This document shows, one piece after another, positions 46,453 through 57,171 of a stretch of DNA of 64,000 bases (positions are counted from its first letter, which is position 1; every line of letters begins with the position of its first letter). The stretch comes from Rhizopus arrhizus (taxonomy: Eukaryota; Mucoromycota; Mucoromycetes; Mucorales; Rhizopodaceae): assembly GCA_024220505.1 (NCBI GenBank), contig JAKZZE010000023.1, positions 806,001 to 870,000 of the forward strand, given 5' to 3'. Below the pieces are notes generated by a model. The model worked only from the letters and a program-made list of their open reading frames with translations, did not search any database and was not told the origin of the DNA. Made by a program: the position numbers and the translations under genes.

Positions 46453-48128
46453 CAGTGGGTGGACTAATTGTCCCAGTGTTTCAACATTTTTTACTTTTGA
46501 CACTGTAACTCGACCAATTCTTAGGCTATGTGACTAGTTTTATGCTCATTAGAAAGGTCGCACTTTGTGCTACATAATATCAAAGAGCCAGAGTTCGGAG
46601 ATTACACAGTCTGAGTTAATCAGCAATAGAAAAAAAACACCGCACTGGGACAATTTTTCCGCTTGAACATAAATTTTATTTAATAACGGGTATGTCCCCC
46701 TTTAGCATTAATAAGTGCTTTACAACGATCCGGCATGCTATCTATATATCTTCTACAGTCATCCACTGTAAAAGTATTCCATTCTTTTTCTATTTTTTCC
46801 CATAACTCATGTACTCCTTTAGTCTTAGTGTCATATACACTCAGCTTGAGTTTAAGGTGATGCCATACGTGTTCAATAGGGTTTAAATCGATACTTTGGG
46901 CTGGCCAGCTAAAGATATGATCACTCTTGAAGTTATTATGCACAAACCATTGCTTAGCAAGCTTCGAAGTGTGCTTGGGATCCTTATCTTGTTGAAAATA
47001 GATGTCCTCAGGATTGTATCCATAGTACTTTAGGCTGTCCATAAGTGTAGTTTCCAAGATATTTACATAATCCACAGCTTTCATAGTTCCGTCATGTATC
47101 CAACAAGCATATCCAGGGCCATCATAAGTAATACAACCCCATACCATGACACTTCCTTGGCCGCCTTTAACTGTAAGGTCTAAGTGATGAGGCTGCAATA
47201 CATCGTCTGGTCGACTCCAGTAATACTTGCAACCGTCTGATCCGAAAACATTGACTTTAGTCTCATCACTAAACACCATACGCCTCCAGTCATCGGTTGT
47301 CCAGTCTTTGTGGGCCATAGCCCATGCTAAACGTCGTTCCTTGTGCTGTTTACTGAGCAGAGGCTTCTTCGCTTTGATTTTAGCTCTGAAGTTCATACTT
47401 TTAAGGAGCTTCAAGACTCCAGAATAACCAATAGTATATCCCAAACCATTCAGATATTGATGTACTGCTTTGGCTGTCTTGAATTCACCCTTTATTACTT
47501 GTCTACGGATGTATGACTTGGTAGTTTCACCAATAGTTGCTCTTCTACCAGGGATTGCCTTCATTCGGTTTGGAAAAAACTTGTTCGCATACCTACCTAA
47601 AGTTGACTTTTTCAATCCGGGAATGCGTTCCATAACTTGTTCATATGTCATATTACTAGCCAAAAGCATTTGGATTTGTTTCTGAACAGATTTGCTGATA
47701 GTAGGAGTCATTTGATGCGGGACAAAGTCGTAAGAAGTGCAGTATAGAAAGAGACTAAGAATATTGTAAAAAAAAAAAAAGAAAAACGTAAAGCTTTTTA
47801 TACTTTACATTAAAGATATGAGTCATAGATGATCATATATAAGACTGGTATATTAGTTCCGGTGATTTATGATCGATAAGTAGGCGATGTTTAGAACACA
47901 TTGCAAAATAAGCAGGTAGCGGAAAAATTGTCCCAGTGCGGTGTTTTTTTTCTATTGCTGATTAACTCAGACTGTGTAATCTCCGAACTCTGGCTCTTTG
48001 ATATTATGTAGCACAAAGTGCGACCTTTCTAATGAGCATAAAACTAGTCACATAGCCTAAGAATTGGTCGAGTTACAGTGTCAAAAGTAAAAAATGTTGA
48101 AACACTGGGACAATTAGTCCACCCACTG
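46453..48128 (-). mobile_element. Tc1/mariner transposon, family beta, apparently intact
   Basis: 1676 bp with 211-bp inverted repeats (46453-46663 and 47918-48128) that are identical by eye, TA on both sides (46451-46452 and 48129-48130) and a full-length transposase. Outer motif AATTGTCCCAGTG (46466-46478) recurs inverted at the inner end (46643-46655). It splits the pol gene of chromovirus D. Confidence 0.95.
46680..47711 (-). CDS. Tc1 family DD34E transposase, full length
   Basis: 343 residues without stop or frameshift. Residues 1-110 form the DNA-binding part: a helix-turn-helix (VMERIPGLKKSTLGRYANKF), a GRR linker (AIPGRRATIG) and a second HTH (TAKAVHQYLNGLGYTIGYSG), then a basic nuclear-targeting-like stretch (RAKIKAKKPLLSKQHKERR). 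The catalytic triad is Asp in VFSDETKVN (about 149), Asp in FQQDKDPKHTS (about 243) and Glu in DLNPIEHVW, with the DD34E spacing. The end reads YIDSMPDRCKALINAKGG. It cuts and pastes the element at TA sites. Upstream on the minus strand is TATAAAAAG near 47797-47806. With perfect terminal repeats, this copy could be active or was until recently. Confidence 0.95.
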   Translation of the reverse strand: MTPTISKSVQKQIQMLLASNMTYEQVMERIPGLKKSTLGRYANKFFPNRMKAIPGRRATIGETTKSYIRRQVIKGEFKTAKAVHQYLNGLGYTIGYSGVLKLLKSMNFRAKIKAKKPLLSKQHKERRLAWAMAHKDWTTDDWRRMVFSDETKVNVFGSDGCKYYWSRPDDVLQPHHLDLTVKGGQGSVMVWGCITYDGPGYACWIHDGTMKAVDYVNILETTLMDSLKYYGYNPEDIYFQQDKDPKHTSKLAKQWFVHNNFKSDHIFSWPAQSIDLNPIEHVWHHLKLKLSVYDTKTKGVHELWEKIEKEWNTFTVDDCRRYIDSMPDRCKALINAKGGHTRY

Positions 48129-49886
48129 TACATTCAAAGTAATCCATCGTCCAGGAATTGAAAATGTGTTGCCGGATTCACTTTCTCGTCTTTTTTCAGA
48201 CGATACGGAAAAAAGACTGGGGGGAGATAATAATCCTCAGCAACTTTCCATAAAAAATAAAAATACAAAGTCACAGAGCAAACGTACTACAGACAACAGT
48301 ACAAACATAAAACAAAGAGCTGTACAATTAGTAGACTACATGACACCACCAGAAGAGGAACGTCATAACCTATTATTAAAGGCACATCTACTTGGACACT
48401 TTGGGGCTGATGCTATTGTAAAGACAATCCACAATGACAATTTGCACTGGATTAATATTAAAAAAGATGCATTGCAGCTAGTATCCAATTGTCCTGAATG
48501 TCAGCAATTTAATATTGGCAAACACGGGTATCACCCTCCCCGTAGTATTTTACCAGATGGTCCTTTTGATCACGTCTGCATTGATCTTGGTACCCTGAAC
48601 ATTACATCAACAGAAGGACACAATTTCATTTTAGTCCTAGTTGATCTCTTCACAAGATTTACAATTCTAAGACCATTAATGGATAAAACTGCAGTATCCA
48701 TAGCTAATGAACTTAGAGATATCTTTTGCACTTTTGGTTGGCCCAAAAAGCTTAGTTCAGATAACGGTACAGAATTCACTAATGAAATATTTAATTCATT
48801 AATGGAAACCTGTGGTATTGACCATAGACTTTCACTGCCTTATAACCCATTGGGTAATTCGACTAACGAATCGTTTGTTGGAATAGCCAAACGAGCTCTT
48901 GTTAAAAGATTACAAGGCAAGAAAGACGAGTGGAATCTTTTCCTTCCTAGTATTCAATATGCTATGAATTGCAAATATTCTAGATTACATCATTCCAGAC
49001 CATTTGTGCTTATGTATAATAGACAACCAAATGAATTGCAGGATTATTCCAATGCACAATCCTCAATACCTAACTCTAGTCAGCAGTATGCTAAAGCACT
49101 AGAAAATAAATTAGACAATATGAACAACATAGTAATCCCTGCTATACGTAACCGTATTATGACTACTCAAAGAACTGACAACGAGTATTTTACAAAGAAG
49201 CACCGCATTGTACATCAACAATTTCCTACTAATAGCGAAGTTATGATAAAAAATGTGAATAGAAATAGTAAAACTGACCCAAGGTACGAGGGCCCCTTTG
49301 TCGTACATGGAGTCACAAAAAATGGTAGCTACATTTTAACGGATAAAACAGGTACATTATTATCGCGCGACGTACCTACCTCGCACATCAAACTCATCTC
49401 TACTGACAACGTTGTTAATAATCGCGCTGACCAACAACAGTACGATGTGCAGGCAATTATCCAACATAAAGGAAATAACACTAGTAATTATAAATACCTA
49501 GTAAGATGGAAAGGTTATCCTCCAGAATATGATACCTGGGAACCTGCCTCAAGTTTTGATGACATGAGTATGATAGAACAGTACTGGGCAAGACGTAACG
49601 TCAATAATAATATTGGCAAACGTAAACGCTCATCTCATACCAATGTTCCAACCAAGACTAATAATTCTAACAAACGAAACAAGACAAAGTAACGAGCTGA
49701 ATATGGTCTTTTCCCATTACTTTTTTCCTCAACAGGTTTTTTGGGTTTTTATCGATTATATACCAGAAGAGCATACTCTCTCTTTCCTCTTCACTTACGT
49801 CTTTAATATAAACAGCCTACGCAATCATATTGGATATGATCCCTGTACTCTTCGTTATTCATGATGCTCATCGGTTGTTCCAACCT

Positions 49887-49898
49887 GGAAGGGGGCAA
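49887..49898 (+). other. Polypurine tract of element D
   Basis: GGAAGGGGGCAA directly before the 3' LTR, the plus-strand primer site. Element E has AGAAGGGGGCAA in the same place. Confidence 0.85.
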
Positions 49899-50313
49899 TG
49901 ATGTATCCATCATTCATAACTCGATATGAAAACAGTATTAATAAGCTACATGTAAAATATATCCAATAGATAGGCTACAGGTTAATTCGGATAATCTTCA
50001 TTAAGGATAAGATGCTGCGTAATTGCACGGTTAAATTATATTAAATCCAGGAACTAAATCACAGTCAATCGCAGTCAATCATATACGAGTATTCTATGGA
50101 TAAATGCTTATGATGACAAAGATAACAATGGAAGAACACGTAACCATTACCTATTTGTCATCAGTTATATCATACTCATTAATTATTAATCCATGACATG
50201 AAATATTATCCGTGTATGAAAAGTATAAATAGAGTATCATTTTCTTATTAAATAAAGCAATCTCTTTATCGAGTCTCGTCCTCTCTTGTTCCTTTCTATT
50301 CTTGGATAAATCA
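49899..50313 (+). repeat. 3' LTR of element D
   Basis: 415 bp, differing from the 5' LTR at two positions by eye (AAATCACAG for AAATCGCAG; CTTGTTCC for CTTATTCC). Confidence 0.93.
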
Positions 50314-50653
50314 CTTAATATAAAAATCTAATCAAAGTATTTTATTGATCTGTGTTGGGAATAATGTTATAAATGATTCCAAGTTATGTCAACATATTAT
50401 TCAGGATCATATCTGGTTCCTTTTACTAAAATAAAGTGACTATAATCTTATGTATCCTTAACACTCTCGATTAATAAAATTAACAATAAATCAAATAATC
50501 GATGAGTCTCCTGAACCTCTTTATTGAGTAAGGACGAGAGAGAGAGCCCATTCAATACAAACTACGTCTTAGAATATAATAATATGATTTAGGGTTCGAG
50601 GTAGTACGGTATAAATTGTGTGGGCTGTTTATCGTACATAGCACGAAGTGCTA
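50314..50653. other. Spacer between chromovirus D and Tc1 alpha copy 2
   Basis: No gene. The minus strand has CTCTCTCTCTCGTCCTTACT and AATAAAGAGG near 50500-50545, resembling 37030-37080, so this may be an LTR relic. Confidence 0.35.
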
Positions 50654-51379
50654 TACAGTGGCCAGCAAAACCGTTCGCACAAAACGTATTTTTTTCTTTC
50701 TGCGCCTTTTACGACATATTACTCTTATTAAGCGCTATCTATAATACATATTGCCTAGAGGTACAAACTTTTGGCTTTTTGATGACGTATAATACGTCAC
50801 CCTAAGCGCACCCTAAACAGTACTACGGACAATCAAAACTCAAAGGTACATTCGAGCGGTTTTGCGGCCGTATGTTTTGAAATCAAAATGTGCTAAAATA
50901 AGTTTAATTAATATCCAATATAAAGGCCATCAGCCTCAATAACTGCACGGCATCGCTCTGGCATACTTTTAATAGACGTTTGGCATTCTTCAGCTGTGAT
51001 TTAGTACCAAGTATGTCCTATACGGTCCCATAGCTCATGTATACCACATGGAGGACAGTCATAGTTTCTAAACAGCCGTCTTTTAAGTAATTGCCACATG
51101 TTTTCGATTGGGTTTAAGTCTGGTAATTGTGGTGGCCATTTCATTACATGAAATTCTTGCTCATTTGGCCATTTTGATACGACTTTAGCTGCATGCTTGG
51201 GGTCGTTGTCCTGCATAAAGATGAATTCAGCTGTAGATTTTCCACTTTCTTCCATATACCAAGCGAAATACTTCATCAAATCATCTTGTTAAACCTCCAA
51301 ATAGACATCCTTTGTCATGCACTTGCCCACATCCACAATATAGCCTGGGCCATACCAGCTAATACAGCTCCATACCATT

Positions 51380-51802
51380 TGTTTTGCCAAGTATTAAAAT
51401 AAAAGACAAAAACTAAAAAGACAATAGTTGTGAAACTAAAGATTATATATGGCTTTATTAATAAAAACATTTGAGGCTATTTATACTTTTTGGATGTCTG
51501 GATCTTTACCGCTATTTCAATTGATCGGTTAAAAGAATAATGTGGGAAGGATGGGAAGATAAAGGAAAGATAGTAGATAATCAATAGCCGCTGTCTTCTT
51601 GACGAATCAAGGGACAATGAAGTAGATAAATTATTGATCTAACGATAATTATCGAATAAAGTTGGATTGAACTGCCGTTGTTATAATCAGGTTCCGATAT
51701 AGTCGTGGGAACGCCGATAGAGACAACAGGACAAAGTTGGCTATTGCGGAGATCTCTCGTTTATCCATGAATGTTCACTTTACTAGTTGTGTGGATACAA
51801 CA
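51380..51802 (-). repeat. 3' LTR of element E
   Basis: On the minus strand TGTTGTATCC...TTGGCAAAACA, 423 bp, same as the 5' LTR by eye. Confidence 0.95.
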
Positions 51803-51814
51803 TTGCCCCCTTCT
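51803..51814 (-). other. Polypurine tract of element E
   Basis: AGAAGGGGGCAA on the minus strand, immediately before the 3' LTR. Confidence 0.85.
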
Positions 51815-52030
51815 AGTTTGAAGCAAACGGTAAAAAGGAAAAGTGAAGATTCAGAAATGAGCAAAGGTCATACACAATAAGTGCGGTAATGATCATAGGG
51901 TAGATAAATAGACATAGTATAATTGAGGATAGATCGTAGTAGTAAGTTGTCATAAAAACCTGATAGTAAAAAAAAACCTTCTTTAGGAAAAATTGTCTTA
52001 GGGAAAAAGACGGTCAACTACTTAGACAAT

Positions 52031-55000
52031 TTAACGTCTTGATCTCTTGCTTCTACTGTGATGTTCACGAGTAGGAACGGTACGTTTAGGTAGTCTTGCT
52101 TTCTTTGAGACAGCAGTATTGTTACCTGCTTGACGACGAGCCCAATATGTTTCAATTGAAGATCGATCATCGAAGCTAGAAGTAGGTTCCCAAGTGTAAT
52201 CTGTAGGATCATCGTATCCTTTCCAATGAACAAGATACTGGTAATTACCTGGAGTTCCTTTGTGTTGTATAATTGCTTGAATCTCATAATGTTGGTCATT
52301 GATTGATTCTGCACTTTTATTACTGGGTAATGCAATAAGTTTTAAGTGTGAAGTGGGTACATCTCTTGATAAGAGGTTATTTTGTTTATCAACTAATATG
52401 TAACTGCCATTAGTTGTCATTCCACTTATGTAAAAAGGTCCTTCATAATGCGGATCAGTTTTGTTTTCCTTGTTCACATTTTTAATCATGACTTCACTAT
52501 GGAGTGGAAACGGTGTATGAACGATTTTGTTTGTTTTCATAAAATATGCATTGTCTACATCCTGAGTTTCCTTAATGCGTTTAGCCAGAGCAGGGATAAC
52601 AACTTCGGTAGCATATTTAAGTCTGTTTTCTATTGCTTTAGAATCTACAGCATCACTTCTAAGAGTGGGTTTAATATGAGAATAATCTTTCATATCATTT
52701 GGTACTTTATTGAAGATTACTGTATATGGTCTACTCTTATGAAGTCTGGAATATTTCAGATTCATAGCATATTGGGTTGCAGGTACATATAGATCCCCAT
52801 CTTCTTTTCTTCCTTGTAACTGTTTAACGATAGTCTTTTTAGCAATTCCTACAAATGCTTCATTGACTGAGTTACCAAGGGGATTAAAAGGGTTAGACAC
52901 TCTCTTATCGATACCACTGTTATTAATAAGTTCAGTAACGATGGTAGCAGTAAACTCTTTTCCGTTATCACTAGCGATGACCTTAGGCCAGCCGAAAGTA
53001 CAGAAGATATTAACAAGCTGTTTGGCAATAGTAAGAGCTTGTTTATCAGGAATGGCTTTTAAGATAGTAAAGCGAGAAAATAAATCAACCATGACAAGAA
53101 GGAAATTATTTCCGCTCGTAGATGTTATATTAAAAGTGCCGAGGTCCATAACCCAATGATCTAGAGGTCCGTCAGGTAGAATGCTTCTAGGGGGATGATA
53201 ACCTGTTTTGGCAATGTTAAACATTTTGCATTCATGACACTTGGATATGACATCCTGAATATCTTGACGTAAATTAGTCCAGTGGAGATTATCACCATGA
53301 ATGGTTTGTTCTATGGCTTTAATTCCGTAATGACCTAATAAGTGAGCCTTCAATATTATATCTTTTCTTTCCTCAGGAGGAGGTGTGATATAATCTTCAT
53401 ATTGCAAAGCGCGATGCAATAAGGGTTTTGATAATGATAATGGTGTTGCAGAAGTGACTGCATATGTTTGTGTTTCATAACTTTTAGATTTTTCTTTAAA
53501 AGTTGGTTTTCTTTTTTCTTTTTCTTTACCACGGATATTGTAGATGGCAACATTGTTGACATTGTTACCCCCCTCCAGTTTATTGTCATCTGGGAATAAA
53601 CGACTAAGTGCGTCTGGGATAATATTCTTAATGCCAGGACAATGAACAATATCAAATGAATATTCGAAAATTGTTTCAAACCAAACAAGCATGGCAGCAT
53701 TTGGAACAACTTGCTTCTTGATATAAATCAAGGCTTTATGATCAGTTGTCAAGGTAAAATGACGGTTGTATAACCATTTATTATATCTTTCAAACATGAA
53801 TACAATCGCTAACAACTCTCGTTTGTTTGTATGATAACGACGTTCGGTAGGGGAAAGAGATCTTGCAGCAAAGGCGTTATATTTAATGTCTTGGTCGATG
53901 ACTTGATAAACGACACCGCCAATACCATAAGCACTAGCATCTGTTGCAACGTAGAATGGGTACTTAAGGTCAGGGATGTGAATGACTGGGGCATTCACTA
54001 AGGCATCCTTAATGTTACGAAAACTGCATTCATGGGTTTCATTCCAAATTCCTTTTAAAGAATTAAGAGATCGCAACCGGTCAAGTGGAGCAGTCAAGCG
54101 AGAAAACATTGGTAAACTATTACGGAAATAGTTTGCAAACCCAAGAAAACTCATGACTTGTCTACCAGTTTTAGGTGTGGGCCAAGAATGTATATTTGTC
54201 AGTTTACGTTGATCAGGGATTAGAGAACCATTGTTACCAATAGTCCATCCGAGAATATTTACACAACTTTGTGCAAAATGTGTCTTTTCAACATTAATAA
54301 TTAAATTTGCAGCAGTAAGACGTTTCAACACTTCACGGACATACTCAATATGTTGATTCATGTCACCAGAGCTGAAGACACATAGATCATCAATATAGAG
54401 TGCAGTGTAAGGAAGATCTGCGAACAAATTTGTAAGAACACGCTGTACAATATTACCGGTGCTTGTCAAGCCAAAAGGACAGTGACGAAATTGATACTGC
54501 ATACCAGTAAATGGATGAGTAAATGCGGTTTTGGGTCTATCAGATTCTTGGATAAGAAAACGATGAAAGCATGCTCGTATGTCGAAGGTAGTGAATATAG
54601 TAGCAGAACCCATACGTTGATGAAGATCGCTGATTAGAGGTAAAGGCATTCTATCAACATTCTTTACAAGTTGGTTAAGCAGACGTGGATCAATAACTGC
54701 TCTTTTCTTAGTGTATAATCCGTTGACATCCTTTTTTCCAACAAGAAAAATAGGGTTATTGAAGCGAGTATTGGAAGGAGCAGGTTCAATGACACAATCA
54801 TCCAACCAAGTTTGAATTTGGTCTTCCATGATCTTTCTATTAGCAATAGCAATATCGGGTTGTCTTCGATAAGCAAAGGCATTGGGTTCAGTATCAAGAG
54901 TGATGATAGCACCAGGTAAATTACAATGAGAAGACATGGGGATACTCGTATTAGCATCTAACAAAGGTTGAATAGTGCTCATCAAACGTTGTCTTTCCTG

Positions 55001-57097
55001 CATAGTGCCAACAGGAGTTTCATTTGGCTTATAATCATCAGGGTTAACTGGATCAGGTATTTTAGGAATATTAGAATTTAACCAAGAAGTGGCTAATCCT
55101 GTTAAACCTATTCTTAGTTTAGGCAAAATGTCAAGTCCTAAACAAATGGGAACATCACTGCTAAAATCAAACACTTCAAATTCATATGACAAACGGATTT
55201 GGTTATAATAAACAGTAAGATTTATTATGCCTAACCGGCTTACAGTACTTGAACTATTATGTCCTAATTTGATCGATCCTGGATTAGGTGTTGGAACTAA
55301 ACCAAGTGTCGAACAGAACGAAGGAGACACACACGAAAAAGACGAACCGGTATCAATCATGGCCCATGTTTTGATGTGCTCTATAATAATAGGAACATAA
55401 AGCGTATTAGTGTTTGAAGGCGCTTTAGAAAAGATGTGATGTGTAATGTACTTACAGGCCTGAGCAGCTTCAGCCACAGTAAGGGCTTCCGCAACATCAA
55501 TGTCCATATCATCCGACGAATCGGGAACAGGAACAACGGGACCAGCAGCATCAGTCTTGCGACCGGGAGAAGCATCACTACTACTCGAAGCAGCAGTGGC
55601 AGAAGAACCAACAGAAACAGAAACATCGTTACCAGAAGAGGCAACGGAAGACAAGGAAGAAGCAGGGGATCGACTCATTGCTCGGAACATGTGAGAAGAT
55701 CCGGCAGAATCGTCAGCCAAGGAACCGGTTGAACGGCCCTTTCCTTTGCATCGGTGACCAGGACGCCAGTTGTCAGCACCACAAGAGCGGCACGGACGTC
55801 CCAAACCGGAAGGTTGGTTTCTTGGATTCCACTGAGAGGCAGCAGAACCAGAGGAGACATCATCTTGGGTTGAACCCGAAGACGGAGAAGAAGAGGAAGC
55901 TTTCTTCATAGCACGACATTCATCATTGCTATGGGTGGTGGTCTTGTGGAATCTGCAATACTTCCTAGAAGCCTGCGGATAAGGTGCAGAACGAACAGCA
56001 GAACCAGAGACAAAAGCAGAAGATTTCTTTCGACCAGAAGAAGAAGAAGAAGAAGAGTCATTGACCATTGAGGGGCCAGCAGGAGTGTGAGCAGCGTTAG
56101 CCACTCTACGAACTTTGTACAGTGAATGGTACAAGGTCTTGGCCAACTTGACAACGTAGTCGACCGATTCTTTTTGTGCGTCCGTACAGTTGGCTAAGGA
56201 CACGATCACCTTCTTGTAGATATCGGCCTGAAGACCGATCAGAAAGCAACGAGTCAAGACGCAGCGATCTTGGATCTGTGCCAAGCGACGGAGGTTGTTG
56301 AAACGTTCAACGTACTGGTCAACAGTTTCAGCAGCAGTCATGGAGATGCGTAACAACTCCGTTGTAGACGTGGCTTTTTCTTCAGCCGATCCAACACCAT
56401 AATGGCTAGTAAAAGCCTTTTTGAATTGACTCCACGTATGGACATCCTCTTTTTCTTGGTACTCATCAAGCCAAGTACGTTGACTCGATGACAAGCAAGG
56501 AGGGAGAAGACGAAGCCAGTGCTGATCAAGATCAAGACCATGTGCGAACATTACGTCCTGAAATTTTTTCAAGCAGTGCTTGACATCCACAGAGACAGGG
56601 GCAGATGGGTCAAAGACCGCACCCTTCCACTGCATGAGGGGTAGGTTTGGAGGTACAACATTCAAGGCTGCAGGAGCAACCTTAGGTGAACCAGTCCAAG
56701 CGGTAGGAACAGCATGGTTCATGGCTCGCTGGAGGAGATCCCTAGTATGAACTAGTCTCTCTAGGTCCTTGGAACAGGCTTCGTACTTAGCGCGCACCAT
56801 GTTGTCTTCCTCTGACTCAGGAGTCGTAGAAAGGAGACGAACAGACAAGTTAAGAATAACTTGGGTGGCACCGATGATGGTGGAATCCAACTCCTCAATG
56901 GAAGAGTGGATGGATGGAGCTGCGATTCTAGGTTCAAGAGAACCAGATGAAACTGCGGAAGTGGTCATTCCAGAAGACTCTGCCTCTGAAGATAAAGTAG
57001 AAACATCTGACATACGACGAGCGTTATCAGGATAAGTTTTGGCATTACTACTGGAAGAACCAGCAGCAGTAGAGTTGAAGTCATTTGTGTTTGACAT
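52031..57097 (-). CDS. gag-pol polyprotein of chromovirus E, intact
   Basis: 1688 codons from ATG 57097 (MSNTNDFNST). An upstream in-frame ATG at 57262 lies in the LTR upstream of the leader box, so I prefer 57097. Gag fills about 1-520 and ends with a zinc knuckle C-X2-C-X7-H-X-C (CRSCGADNWRPGHRC, about 440). Protease: MIDTGSSFSC (about 580). RT: YIDDLCVF (about 904) with FGLTSTGNIVQRVL before it. RNase H: ATDASAYGIGG (about 1052) and TTDHKALIY (about 1119). Integrase: HLLGHYG and CHEC zinc residues (about 1255-1290), then MDLGT, SDNGKEF and NPLGNSVNEA as DDE core (about 1315-1415). The chromodomain (YLVHWKGYDDPTDYTWEP, about 1615) ends the protein and would target integration to marked chromatin. 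One frame for Gag and Pol, so no frameshift signal is needed. Confidence 0.95.
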   Translation of the reverse strand: MSNTNDFNSTAAGSSSSNAKTYPDNARRMSDVSTLSSEAESSGMTTSAVSSGSLEPRIAAPSIHSSIEELDSTIIGATQVILNLSVRLLSTTPESEEDNMVRAKYEACSKDLERLVHTRDLLQRAMNHAVPTAWTGSPKVAPAALNVVPPNLPLMQWKGAVFDPSAPVSVDVKHCLKKFQDVMFAHGLDLDQHWLRLLPPCLSSSQRTWLDEYQEKEDVHTWSQFKKAFTSHYGVGSAEEKATSTTELLRISMTAAETVDQYVERFNNLRRLAQIQDRCVLTRCFLIGLQADIYKKVIVSLANCTDAQKESVDYVVKLAKTLYHSLYKVRRVANAAHTPAGPSMVNDSSSSSSSGRKKSSAFVSGSAVRSAPYPQASRKYCRFHKTTTHSNDECRAMKKASSSSPSSGSTQDDVSSGSAASQWNPRNQPSGLGRPCRSCGADNWRPGHRCKGKGRSTGSLADDSAGSSHMFRAMSRSPASSLSSVASSGNDVSVSVGSSATAASSSSDASPGRKTDAAGPVVPVPDSSDDMDIDVAEALTVAEAAQACKYITHHIFSKAPSNTNTLYVPIIIEHIKTWAMIDTGSSFSCVSPSFCSTLGLVPTPNPGSIKLGHNSSSTVSRLGIINLTVYYNQIRLSYEFEVFDFSSDVPICLGLDILPKLRIGLTGLATSWLNSNIPKIPDPVNPDDYKPNETPVGTMQERQRLMSTIQPLLDANTSIPMSSHCNLPGAIITLDTEPNAFAYRRQPDIAIANRKIMEDQIQTWLDDCVIEPAPSNTRFNNPIFLVGKKDVNGLYTKKRAVIDPRLLNQLVKNVDRMPLPLISDLHQRMGSATIFTTFDIRACFHRFLIQESDRPKTAFTHPFTGMQYQFRHCPFGLTSTGNIVQRVLTNLFADLPYTALYIDDLCVFSSGDMNQHIEYVREVLKRLTAANLIINVEKTHFAQSCVNILGWTIGNNGSLIPDQRKLTNIHSWPTPKTGRQVMSFLGFANYFRNSLPMFSRLTAPLDRLRSLNSLKGIWNETHECSFRNIKDALVNAPVIHIPDLKYPFYVATDASAYGIGGVVYQVIDQDIKYNAFAARSLSPTERRYHTNKRELLAIVFMFERYNKWLYNRHFTLTTDHKALIYIKKQVVPNAAMLVWFETIFEYSFDIVHCPGIKNIIPDALSRLFPDDNKLEGGNNVNNVAIYNIRGKEKEKRKPTFKEKSKSYETQTYAVTSATPLSLSKPLLHRALQYEDYITPPPEERKDIILKAHLLGHYGIKAIEQTIHGDNLHWTNLRQDIQDVISKCHECKMFNIAKTGYHPPRSILPDGPLDHWVMDLGTFNITSTSGNNFLLVMVDLFSRFTILKAIPDKQALTIAKQLVNIFCTFGWPKVIASDNGKEFTATIVTELINNSGIDKRVSNPFNPLGNSVNEAFVGIAKKTIVKQLQGRKEDGDLYVPATQYAMNLKYSRLHKSRPYTVIFNKVPNDMKDYSHIKPTLRSDAVDSKAIENRLKYATEVVIPALAKRIKETQDVDNAYFMKTNKIVHTPFPLHSEVMIKNVNKENKTDPHYEGPFYISGMTTNGSYILVDKQNNLLSRDVPTSHLKLIALPSNKSAESINDQHYEIQAIIQHKGTPGNYQYLVHWKGYDDPTDYTWEPTSSFDDRSSIETYWARRQAGNNTAVSKKARLPKRTVPTREHHSRSKRSRR

Positions 57098-57154
57098 ATT
57101 GGTAAGGTAGGTAGTAATAATAAAAAGGGTTGTTTTAAAAATAAAGTCAATAAA

Positions 57155-57171
57155 GAATTCACAAAAAAAAA
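57155..57171 (-). other. Candidate self-priming site next to LTR E
   Basis: TTTTTTTTTGTGAATTC on the minus strand, 17 nt after the 5' LTR. The reverse complement shares TTCACAA (7 nt) with AGTTTCACAAC in the LTR, about 50 nt past TATAAATA. Confidence 0.4.

Larger units (their letters stand above)
43149..49692 (+). pseudogene. gag-pol of chromovirus D, two frameshifts and a Tc1 insertion
   Basis: Gag starts at ATG 43149 (MSINSNLLAYNEETLL). It holds a zinc knuckle C-X2-C-X7-H-X3-C near 44380 and the protease DTG (VDTGCNTST, 44756). The frame is lost by a 1-nt change near 45030-45040, where the related element E reads on. RT motifs follow, with FIDDLTIGT near 45715. A second frameshift sits in a run of six A at about 45938-45943. 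RNase H has ATDASNTGIGG (46165). The Tc1 interrupts at 46451. Integrase resumes at 48129 with HLLGHFG and CPEC zinc residues, IDLGT, SDNGTEF and NPLGNSTNES as the DDE core, and a C-terminal chromodomain (YLVRWKGYPPEYDTWEP, 49495-49545). It is a dead copy despite young LTRs. Confidence 0.93.
42683..50313 (+). mobile_element. Ty3 chromovirus D with a Tc1 inserted in pol
   Basis: Two 415-bp LTRs (42683-43097 and 49899-50313) differ at two positions by eye. Between them lie a 17-nt leader box, gag-pol and a polypurine tract (49887-49898). Removing Tc1 beta (1676 bp plus TA) leaves about 5.95 kb. The flanks GTTAT (left) and CTTAA (right) do not match as a target duplication, and the ORF on the left is not continued on the right. 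Confidence 0.93.
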
